From assembly GCF_015706575.1 (NCBI RefSeq), contig NW_024037059.1, forward strand, positions 41,639,058-41,703,057: 64,000 nt of DNA, read 5' to 3'. The stretch is from Patiria miniata. Its lineage: Eukaryota; Echinodermata; Asteroidea; Valvatida; Asterinidae. The position numbers and the translations under genes were made by a program. This document shows positions 36,601 to 48,600 of this stretch, one piece after another (the stretch's first letter is position 1; every line of letters starts with the position of its first letter). The notes under the pieces are model-generated. The model was not told where the DNA came from and did not search any database. It saw nothing but the letters and a program-made list of their open reading frames with translations.

Positions 36601-39599
36601 TCAATTGTGTCCGGAGTTGACTTCTGAAGCAAGCCTTTCTCTTTGGCAGGCACTGACCTCTTGGCAGGATTGATGGGTTCCTGGGCTGAGTCCGGATCAG
36701 AACTTGCCTCCGAGGAATCATCAAAGGATTGGCTCAGTTTTTGTATTTCTCCCTGAGCTGCCTTAGCTGCGGCACGCTGACTTCTTGCCCTCGGTTTAGG
36801 TTCTTCTGCAGCAGGCCTCTCCTTTACTGACTTGCCTCCTCTCTTCTTGGGCTGCTTCTTCACCTTGTCTACCCCCTTCTTTGGTCTGCCCCTTTTTGGA
36901 TGGGCTTCCATCTGGGAGGTGAAGTCCAACTGGGAGAGCTCCTGACTTGATTGAGGTGTGAGAGGGGGAACCTTACGGAATGCCCTAGAAGGAGGCAGTG
37001 GTTTGGATGTCTTAGGGACAGAGGCTTTACTATCAGCGGCCTTGGTCTTCTTAATATCAGTCTCTTGCTCTTCCTCTTTCAACTGGATCCTGCAAGGATG
37101 ATGTTATTCATAAAATTGATCAGACAGTCTCACCATGAGATAAATGACATAAAACAAGTTGTAAGGACATTGGCATCATCAATTCAAATAATTTTACAAG
37201 ACCAAATTGAGGAGCAATGACAGATTTGTTATGATTTTTCTCTTTTCATGACTTCTACCTCTACACAGCATTAATATTTAAATTAACAAGACCCCTGATA
37301 TAAATCAATGGTAAAATCCTCTACACGTTGACAAAAATAACTCAATTATCTGCTTAATATTTCCACATTTTCTAATTATAAGAATATTAAAAAATTATTC
37401 AAAAAGGAAAAATGTTTTAAAATTCCTCACAGCCTAAGCTGACAATTTTACCTTGAGGGAACAGCAGTGCGTGCTGCTGTTATGTTAGACTGAAGCTGTC
37501 CAGAGGGAGGAAGTGAGTCTGGAATAATGTCCACTACACTCTCCTGTGTGGGAATGGAGCTGGGGATCACAACATCTGGAAAAGAAATACATTAAACGTA
37601 AACTGATTGGCTTGCTCTTAGACTTGGCCAATTCTGTGAGCTCAACATGAAACTCAGGCCAAAGCTGAAGCTTCCTGCTACACTTTCAATAAGAAGCCGC
37701 AGTTATGAGATAAATTTTATTTCATTAACCTTCCCGTTACCTGTTTCTAAAGCATCTTGCTCGCCTTGCTTGTTCTCCATCAGCATACCTCCATTGTCGC
37801 TATACAATCTGAACTTCCTTGAGGGCTTCTTTGTCTTGGAATCTTTTTCTCCTCCAGAAGAAACTTGCTCCTCCCCCTGGTGTTCAACACTGTTTCCTTG
37901 CGGCTCTTGATGCTTCATAGCACTGCTGGCCTTTGGAGGAGCTGCTTTATTGATCCGATTCCTGAGCTGTCGTCTCTGTTGAGGTGGACTCTCTCCGCTT
38001 GAAACGGGTCCTGGATCGGATCTTTGCCCATCGCTTTGACCATGGTAGCCATTTTGTGTCACTGCCTGAGGGATGCTCTTACTAGAAGCAGGTCCAGGAT
38101 CGGATCTGCTCCCTGTGTCTGGCTCAGCATCTTGGAAGCCAGAGAGCTCCATCAGATGAGGCTTCTTAGAAGCTTCTTGCTGGAGCTTCTGTCGGAGCCT
38201 GGTAGGGGTGCCACAGGAGCTAATGCTGATACCAGATGATATGGATGACTTCTTGCCAATGGATCGACAACTGGCAACCGACTCGTTGGCGCTGTCTGTA
38301 GCTTTGTCTGAGATGACAATCTGGAGCGGTGTCTTGACTCTCTTTGTTGATGACGAGTTGGGTCTGACTGGTGTTTTTGGTTGGGTAAAATCTGCAAGTA
38401 AGCCACATTGATCTCATCTGAATGCACACTTAATTTGGCAATCAGAATTAATGACAAATCAATCATAAAATCTAAGCTAAGGCCAAAAAAAAAAGTCTCC
38501 GGTTTCTGGTATGGAGCTTGCCCAAAAAGTGGTGCGGCGACGCGGCTTTTTGTTTTTTTTACCCGACTTTTTTGCTTCAAATGTCGGCTGAATGGGCTAT
38601 GACTGCAAATGGTGCACGACTAAACTTAGTGCAAATGTATGGGAGTCCAGAGAGGCCACATAAAGCTTATTCTCGATCATTACCCCATCTAAAAACACGT
38701 TAAAATTGTGCATCAGCAGGATTCCAGTCAAACCAGTGAGTTTGGCGGTTTTGAGACATCATCTTTCATTGAAAAAAAAACTTTTTCATTTTGCCGACGC
38801 GCATGGCTACGGCGACGCGCGCGCATACCAGAAACCGGAGACTTTTTTTTTTTGGCCTAAAGGTACAAGAATTTGACATGTGTTTGAGGCATTCTGGCAA
38901 AATGAGACAGAACTGGGCACAGAAAAATGTAAAAAAACGAAACATGGGAGAGTTATGTTTTGATTTTCAGATTTATTGATATTTATTAATAATGTTATAC
39001 GTCTGCCACACATTTGAAAGAAATAGTATAAAAATCGTGGAATAACAGCGTTTTTAATGAAAAAAACCAATTGGCATCTTTCATTTTCGCAAACACAAAC
39101 CCCAAAACTTTAAAGGCCTTTTCCTTAGTATTTTACTTTTTTTGAGATGTCCAAAAATGCGAACTTTAAACAGCGTAACTTGTCAACGGAATGTCCGATT
39201 GAAGTGCAACACACAGTATTGTAAGTAGAAATGTATTCTCTTTCCCAAAACCTGGAACTTCTCATTTCAACCTTTGCCCAGTCCTGTCTCATTTCGCCAG
39301 AACGCCTCACATCTATGGACTCCAAAGACATAACTTGATCTTTTACCTGATTTTTTGTGCAGTGGCTTGACAGAAACCCCTGATTTGTGAGATGCTAATG
39401 ATGACGCTGATCTGGAGCCACTACATACAGAGGAACCCTGGGCAGCCATCCTCTTGGCCATGGTTGGAGTCCACATTGGACTGTGCGCAACTGAAACCTT
39501 ACGCTTAGTTGGTACTTCAGATCTGGATGTCTGAAATTTCAAAAACATCATACGTTTTATTTACTACAATTCTCACCAGCCTACTTTTTTTGTAGGAGT

Positions 39600-39632
<33 letters not shown>

Positions 39633-42600
39633 GGTGGTTTTGATTCACATTTTGTAGAGTTTGGAAAGGATAAGGATAACAACTAAGCACATCTCCTATG
39701 AGAATGTTGTTCATTTGGGTGTTATTTGATTTTCTGTATTTTTAGTTCCTTCTCTCTTATGAATAGTTTATGCGGTACCCGCTGCTATATACAGTAGATT
39801 CGAACCAGCCAACCGAGTCCGATAGCTCAGTGGTCGAGTGGTAAGACATCTGCACTGGAAAGCAGGAGGTCGTGGGTTCGAGTCCCACCCGAGTGATTTT
39901 TCCAACTTTCACTCGGGAGGTAACACACTGAGTATACAGTGTTTAAACGTCGGTGAAGGGCAAAACCTAGTTTCATAAGCACATCTTCTAAACTCTTCGG
40001 GTTATAATCACAGCTGAACTTGATTCCATGAGTACCAAACCAAATGGCTAACATTGGTTCCCTAAGTTTTTTTTCTGTATCATATTACCGCTGTCTTTCA
40101 TATCCGTCCAGTTGCCCTCTTGTCATCGTCTATATTGCACATAGCCAGTTTGTCTGAATTTTGTGGAAAGTTATTCATTTCTATATTATTTGATTTGTAT
40201 TTTAAGTTTTTTGATTTGTCTTGTATATTTTTTTGTATTTGCACTGTTGAGGTCAAATAAATAATAACATTATTTGTTTTTATGTTATTTGATTTGTATT
40301 TTTTTGGATCCTTCTTATCTATATATTTTTTTAATTTGCAATGTTGAGGTCAAATAAATAAATATTAATACAAATAAATAATAACAATAATAATAATAAT
40401 AATAATCAAAAAGTCGGAAGATCAAACCACAAGTGACTCACTTTCATATCAAACTTTTCAAGATCCCTTAAATTAGGACAGTGATTGTGCACATACCTTC
40501 TGCCCCGGTGGTTCGTCATTATCCCCACCCAGACCGTAGATATTAGCACTCTGTATGGAGACACAGTCACTGCTCTCATCAGCTGACCGGATGTTCCTGG
40601 GAGGACCAGGGCTGCTGCTGTTTCCATCGATGTGCACCTGAATGTTGATCTGGCTCACTGAAGTCTTGTGCTGATTCAATCAAGAAAGTAAGGAAACAAG
40701 GTGATACTTCTTGACCAATCATGTGTAGAAAGTCTATGGACGATTTGTCACTACATGGTACACCCGACGGTTTGTACAAACAGAATTCTGCAGGTTGTGG
40801 GTTCGAGTCCAGCCTGCAGCTATTGTGAGTGTGCCCTTGGGCAAGGCACTTTGTCACTCATTGCTTCTCCCCACCCAGGAGTAAATGGGTACACGTACCT
40901 GTGAGGGCAGAGATGATTATTGCGGTTGATGATGTTAGCTGCATGCTTTGCGCCGAAATGGCAGCATTGAGCTGTATACTCCCCAGGGAGCTGAGATGAA
41001 TGTTTCATTGGCCCAGTGAGCAGGGTAATAATGATGTAGCGCCTTGAGCACCAATTCTGGTGGATACGTGCGCTTTATAATTACACAATATTAGTATTAT
41101 TATTAAAAAGCCTACTAGACTTCACTGCATACAGTAAAACAAGGCTCAATTCACCAATATAGCACTATAATGCAACCATACCTTAGAATGCCCCATCTTG
41201 TCTTGACCAAAGACAGCGACGGTGGTATTTAAGATACCCAGCTTGGCATCAAAGAGAATCTGTACGTATTTGTCATCGGAGTGGCAGAAGCCTAGAAGCT
41301 CCGAGGCTGGTATGTTCAGGTTGATTAACAAGGCCTGTTGATCCCCCCTCTCTGAAATAAAACAGGATATGATTCTATATCATTACAGCTCTACAGGATC
41401 ATGGACAGCAACCTGAAAACTAAACCAACTAGACGATTGAACAAAAACTAGAGCTTACTAAAAACGAGGCACAAACGTTGGTGAAGGGCAAAACCTAATT
41501 TGATTTATATTACCCCGACGCAAAATTCCATCTTATAAGAGGCACATCTCGTTTATAAACATGACCGAACACAGAAAGGCCCATCATGCAGCTGTCTAGA
41601 CAAACTATATTACACAATAAGTTTGGGTTATGACATGTGCAGTGATCGTGCATTTGTGCACATTAGTGTTTCGGCCCAACTTTCATCCAATAGACATTAC
41701 CCTCATGGACAGCAACAGAGCATTGCCATGCCCCAGTCCAGTGCGCATCAAGCTCAGCAAGAATATGTGATGCGATCAAGCTACACGAGTCGTTTGTCGG
41801 GAATTTTGATTTGGAGATACAGGCCAAACTGAGGGCCACTTCATCACATCACTTCATCACATCTCTTGGTGTTCCGACTTCCATAATTTTTGAACTAAAG
41901 ATGGTACAAGCATGCGGTTTTCACAGCAGTAATGCTGAGATTGTGTTCTTTTCAAATCTGTAATAAAAATGTTTTTGACCAGGGTCGACAAATGACTCAC
42001 TTAGCTTGATCGCATCACATATTTTCTTGGGGGGGGGGGGAAGGGGGTCATTCAATTGTTCGATTCAGACTCAGTTGTAAAGACACATACCTGACAGACG
42101 AAACTTCTCCACTACTCTGTTGTGAATTGTAACAGTCTCCCACATGCCACCTTCCTGTAATGACATACATGTACCCCAAGACAATTACAATTCCAGGCAA
42201 AGTAAACAGAGTGACATATTTTTATTTATTTTATTTTATTTCTTTCTGGTAATGAAACCAAGGATCCCTCAAAAGTGCCCTAGGCACTGTAGCCCGAAAG
42301 CCTGAAGAAACCTGTAGAGAGGAGACAATGAGAAGAAATTACAGTTTTAGAGGTGGGAGGAAAAGCCCAGAGGAATATTCTGGGGAAAACCCACGGAATC
42401 AGGTAGGGACTGAAAACCCAATCCACATATTGGCCTGGGCGGGATTCGAACACGGGTCACAGTGGTGGAAGGCGAGGAAAGTACCGCTACGCCAACCTGA
42501 CTCCCAACAGCTGAATTTCATTCTTGTGGGGGCAGGTTGATATCATCTTGATATAAATATCTTTCTGTTGGAAAGCATCATGAGGACACTTCATCCTGTT

Positions 42601-45600
42601 CAAGGGTAGCCTTGTAAATAGGTGATCACCAGTCATCAAGTCAAGTAAAATGATATTCGAAGGATTTTGGCAAAATCGTTCCTTTGGAATAATTTAATGT
42701 CTGTTTAGTTTTAACTTAAGATTTCACACGAGATTGGACTAGTGATTTGCACTGTGATTTGCCGTGAGATTGACTTGTGATTGACTTTTGATCACTTGTG
42801 ATTGGCTTGTAACCACTTGTGATTGGCTTGTAACCACTTGCGATTGACTTGTAACCACTTGCGATTGACTTCCGATTACTTGTGATTACTTGTGATTGAC
42901 TTGTGATAACTTGTGATTGACTTGTGATTACTTGTGATTACTTGTGATTGACTTGTGATAACTTGTGCTTGACTTGTGATTGACTAAATTTCAAATCAAC
43001 TCAAGATACTTGAATAAGGCAAAGACCAGGGGCCAATGCCTGTATTCAGCACACATTCAAGCTGCAAATGAATGATGAATGCATCCTTACGTCATTCTCC
43101 TCTTGTGGTTCGTCAGCCACATACAGGGTGATTCTCTGGCTGACTGTGTTGAAGTCAACCCAGAAATCCTTCAGGTTAACATCCGTGGGGCAACTCAGCT
43201 GCAAAATGGGGGAAAAATACAAAATATAAACATCAAGTGCATATAACAGGCATGCAACTGGGAATTTAGACCCAAAAAAATGAAGAAACACCAAACCACA
43301 CAAGACTTTGTACAGTGTTTTTCAATTTGTAATGGCATTCATTAGAAGTAAAAAAAACCAAGGAAATCGGCAGATCCGAGGAAAAGTTGCAAGTCTGATA
43401 TAAGAACAAAGAAGACCAAATTTGAGTTGTGGCACATTTTTTTGTCAATGTCCTGTTAGAAACTGTGGAAGGAAAGAACAGAAGGGTCTACACCAAAGAC
43501 ATGATGGGAAAGCGATATTCTAGCAAACATTTTCTTCTCCAAGGCATACCAGAAAGCTGAAAACAGATCACATTGGAGTGTTTTTTTCATGGAGCCAACG
43601 TTCCCCCAAGGGATAGGGTGAACTTGAGGACGAAAACGGAGTCGTGACCAAGGTTGCAATTTAATGCAATCTTTTCATTACGGTGTTACACAGTATAAAT
43701 GCTTAGTACTATGTCAAATCCTTTATAACAAAAAGAAAGAAAAAAATTATTTACAACCTTCAAGGAGCCCAGATGTGCACTGATGCAGGGAAAAGAGAAC
43801 ACACTGCACACAGAAAAGGAAAATAAGAATTTAAACATTAAAGAATGGCTCACAAAACAGGATGTAACGAGAAAACACTTCAGGTATATATTTTTTAGCT
43901 AAAAATGTCATCATACTAGTAAATGAAGTCATTTTCAGGCTTGACTCAATATGCTTCTTAACCTACTTTGAAAATGTTTTTTAAAAATGCGACATTGATT
44001 GGAGCTGAAAATGGCATTAATACAAACCTCTGTTTGCTTCCAAGATTATCATTCATGTTGTTCAGGAATTTGCGACAGTCCTGTCGAATAAAGAGAAGCA
44101 CATTGCATGATGAGATTTTTTTTCACAAAATTGTCCCAGGAGAAGTCCATTTATGAGAACGTAGTAAGTTACCGGGCCGGTATGTTTGAAAACGAGGGTG
44201 TATTGCGAGTATAAGCTCCAGTTGGCATTAAAAAAAATTCCAATATGCCTAGAATACTATTCCCATTTAAACACTGGTGTTGCTATTTAACACCAGGTGC
44301 AACAGTCATAGTGTTATCAGTTATAAGACATTCTCCAAAATCCAGTAGAATGACAATTATCTTGGCAAAACCTGCTGAAAAAGAGAAATCAATCCAAGTA
44401 CCGTTTCAAATGTATCATCTTTGATCTTCATGAAACCTGCGGCAAAGTCTTGGTCACAGAACCAGTCTTGAATCAGATTGTAGTTGTCCTTGTCCGATCG
44501 CTTGACCAGTCTGGCCAGGGTTTCAGTGCAAGCTATTTGCATCTCAATGTCACCGGCAGTGGTCAGCAGATCCGCCATCAAACTCCTGGGGAAAATGGAC
44601 ATTGCAAATCATATAATAACACTTGTCAAAGGCGTAAATCCCAGGAAGGGGGGGGGGGGGATATCCCCGTCATTTTTAACAGGGATGGGCCACTGGATCA
44701 TCCCTTCTACCCCAGATTAATGTGGTGACAAAAAAAGAAAAATATTTTCATTTAATTTTGCAACAGTCCAAATGAATTATATAGTTATGAAAAACAGAGA
44801 ACATACATTAGAAAAGCTTTAAATGCACCGTTCTGATGAAAGAACGAAAGATTTGGGGACGTAATACACATGTTTGCATAAGATGTGCATTTATATCTGG
44901 AAACCCCCCCCCCCCCTTGCGTCACATGTGATTAAAAGGTCCCTCCCCCTTGCTTTTTTGAATTTCAACAGCTAAGTTATTATCATTCAGCATTATTGGT
45001 CATCCCCCATCCCCCACCCTCTCGCCAACACAAAGTTACACCACTGACATTTGTACTGTAATTGTGAAAATAAATAAGTCAAAGAAACACAAGGAACCCA
45101 AATTTGTGCGCAGACCTAAATGATTGGAGATTCTGAATGGTTACTGATAATTAAATCACTATCCTCATGTGATTTTAATTTTGGCATGTTTGAAATGGAG
45201 AAGGGGCTTGGTCTTACATCTGTTTCAGACTTGGTGGAAAATCCCGGATCACCTTGATGACCTCATCCCCACACCCTTCCAAGAGTAGATTCAGGGTGCG
45301 GATTGCCTTCATCCAAAAAAGACAATAAATCAACAATTATATAATATTGGATGGCTTTTGAGGGGGAGACAAGAATATATTGCACGAGCTATAAATCTTC
45401 GACTCATGCAATATTGTTATAGCGAATGCAATATATGCTTGTATACCCCTCCCCAAAAAAGCCATCCAACATTATTGTTATTATTATTCATATTAGGCTG
45501 ACTAGCTTGATCCGCAAGAAATAAATTTCAGGACACTGCCTTTGTTTCTCAAATTTTGTTGAATTATCGCGCCACTCAAAGCTTTCTTACAGTGCGCGTA

Positions 45601-48600
45601 TACCCTTCTAATGCTGAAAACTACACTCTGTTGACTAGTTGACTGTTACTTTTTTTTTTTTTGCTCTGGATTTTTCGGTAACCAGCGAAAATGCCCAGAT
45701 GACTGCAATATCAATAATGTTGCAGTCATATGGGTACTTAATTGAGATAATATTGCAGTCATCTGGGTGCTTTTTACGAATATGCTGATATTTTTTTTCC
45801 ACTGGAAGCCTGATACAAATAATAATTCACATTATTACTTATATCAGGCTTCCAGCGGTAAAAGTAAATCAGCGTATTGTATGCTTTCATAAAAAGTACC
45901 TGGATGACTGCAATATTACGGTACCCGGTTGACTGCAATAATATTATTATTGCAGTAATATTATTATTGCAATAATATTATTATTGCAGTCATGCGGGCA
46001 TTTTTGCTGGTTCCCGCACGATCAAGAGCATAGAAAGTCACAGTTGTCAACCACTTAACAGAGCGTAGCGCGCGCGCGTACCAATCGAACACGGAAAACG
46101 CTGCGCGCATGCAGCGCACAGAAGGCCAGGTATACGCGCACTGTTGTCAACAATATTACAGTGGCAGCTTCGAATAGTTTGACGAAAAAGATGAAATGAG
46201 GACAGTGTCTTGAACTGTATTTCTTGTGGATCAAACCAGACAGATATAAATAATAATAATATTGGATGGCTTTATTTCGGGGTATACAAGAATATATTGC
46301 ACTCGCTATGCAATATTGTCATAGCTCGGGCAATATATTCTTGTATCCACCTCAAAGCCAACCAATATTATATAACTATGTACATGTAATATGTTTTGTT
46401 GACAAAGTTAACTGATAAAACGCATATTGGTGCATTGCTACAACCCATTCAGCCTATGTTGTCAGGAGATGAGCGCCTAAGTGGTCCAAGTGGTGCTATA
46501 TCAGAGATTAATCATAAATATGGAGAAATTCATACAATGACAGTGGCTTGGCAAAAGCTTTACTTACTGCTGCACATCTTGACGTACAGTTGCTTGAAAA
46601 TTATGAGAAGGGGCACAATTGTGAAATTTGACATCAAAGCTAATTCTCTATCGAAGTATCAATGTATTCTGTGAACTTTGTCTTTAGAACCCATAAAAGG
46701 GCTAATAACTACTTATCATGATAAAAAAAAAACAGTCAAGAATGAAATGTGACTCTGTGCACTTACCTCCATGCGCAAATGAAACTTTTTCTCCTTGTGG
46801 ACAACAAACAGCATGAGCATCCCCGTGAACATACCAACTGCTTCCTTCTTAGCATCCTCATTGAAATCTGCAACATCCTGACAAAATTACAACGTGGAAA
46901 CAAAAGAGGAATTAACTTTCAGGATGCAAACATTCAAAGAGCACTTGATGAACGTTTCAGTACTTCGCAGGATTTAATCAGGTGGGATTTTTGCCTCGGG
47001 GGTGATGTAAATCAAATTAGGTTTTTGCCCTTCACCGACGAATAAACACTGTATACTCGGTGTGTTACCTCCCGAGTGAAAGTTGGAAAAAACAGGAGGT
47101 CGTGGGTTCGAGTCCCACCCGAGTGATTTTTCCAACTTTCACTCGGGAGGTAACACACTGAGTAAACAGTGTTTATACGTCAGTGAAGGGCAAAACCTAA
47201 TTTGATTCTCAGGATTTCCTAGTACTGGAAGACAAAAAAAGATAAGATGATGTAGGATGATTCTTTCTTAACCTTAACTCCCCAAGGTGATTTACTAGGA
47301 ACCTCCCTCATCCTTGCAAATCCCAACACCATATGGTAAACTGTGCACACAAACAGTTGGTTTGTGGTATGCCTTATCCCATGTAAAGCACAGTCAGTTT
47401 ACTAGTGCAGTACTCATCCAAACAGATTCCAACAAACCCTGATGTTGGAGTTTGGCTGGTTGGGGATCGGTAGGGTTAAGAATGCAAGTTACCCTTTACT
47501 TACATTGACTGTCAGTAGAATCACCTCCATGAGTGAGTCTGCTGCTGGACAATCTTCAGAGCAATCCGAGTGGGCTACAAACTTCCCGGTCTGATCAAAC
47601 GCATAGGCTATAATGAAATACAACAATAATCTGCCCATCACATTACATCTTGATAACAGAATGAACCAGTTCACGTCGGATAACGTGTATACACGAAAAA
47701 GGTTTTTCAGTATTCGGAATGGATGACGGATAAACAAGCGAGGCCGGAAATATTTGTCTGCGACCCGCTCACGGCAAGCGAGGCCGTAAATATCAGGGTG
47801 CGCTACCCGCAGATGACGGCCTGAACCAATTTGGAATCGAGGTTTGTGAAAACAATCCAAAATAATCCCGGCGCCAACTGGTTAACTTAACGACGGCTGT
47901 AGTTTCTGCAGCTGAAGCAGAAATTAGATTAGAAATGTGTAAGCGAATGGCAAAAAACAATGGCACCCAAACAACACTGGGAAGTATAGGATGATACCAC
48001 TTAACCTGCCCCCCAAAAATCAACATTATGAGACAGCTGAATATCTGACTACTCACCAAGGAGATCAATCAAACCATTTGCCAGGAGTACGGGGAGCCCT
48101 AAGGGATTATCTTGGAAGCGTGCGGCATACTGGATTGCTGAGACTATGGCACTAGCGTCTCGGAACTGCTTCTTTCCAAGCTCCTGATCAAGTGGCAAGG
48201 GGGAAAATTGTTAATCCGATACTTTTAAACAATTAGAAGCTCTGTTTGTGGAACTTAAGCAAATTCAGAAATACCTCAGACAGTTTACCTATTACTATTG
48301 GTCGACGGCTTTAATAAGTTGATAAAACACCGGCTGGCTGATTTTTAACACTTTTCAGGTGTCACATGAAATTTGGACTCTTCACTGACACTTGGGCACT
48401 ACCAAAGAGTCCGTATTTCAGAGCCCTAAATTCACACTAGAAAAGCACTGCCATGTTCTGTGCCACATAATCCAGTACGGGCCAGGCATGCGTCATCTCC
48501 AAATAAGGAGATTGTTAGAACTGCTCACAAGAGGCACATACCATAACATAGCTAGAGGAGTGTTTCAAGTAAAATTGTTTGACAAAATCATTTGAATTTT

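Noticed and set aside
39817-39895. A tRNA-Ser-like gene
   Set aside because: A- and B-box text is present, but the 5' and 3' ends do not form an acceptor stem and the tail continues as in the copy at 47127-47205. It is a SINE head.
44623-45053. A second hAT-like MITE
   Set aside because: AAGGCGTAAATCCCA at the left and GTTACACCACTGACA at the right are suggestive, and the inside is G/C-run-rich, but the ends match poorly and no 8-bp target duplication could be read.
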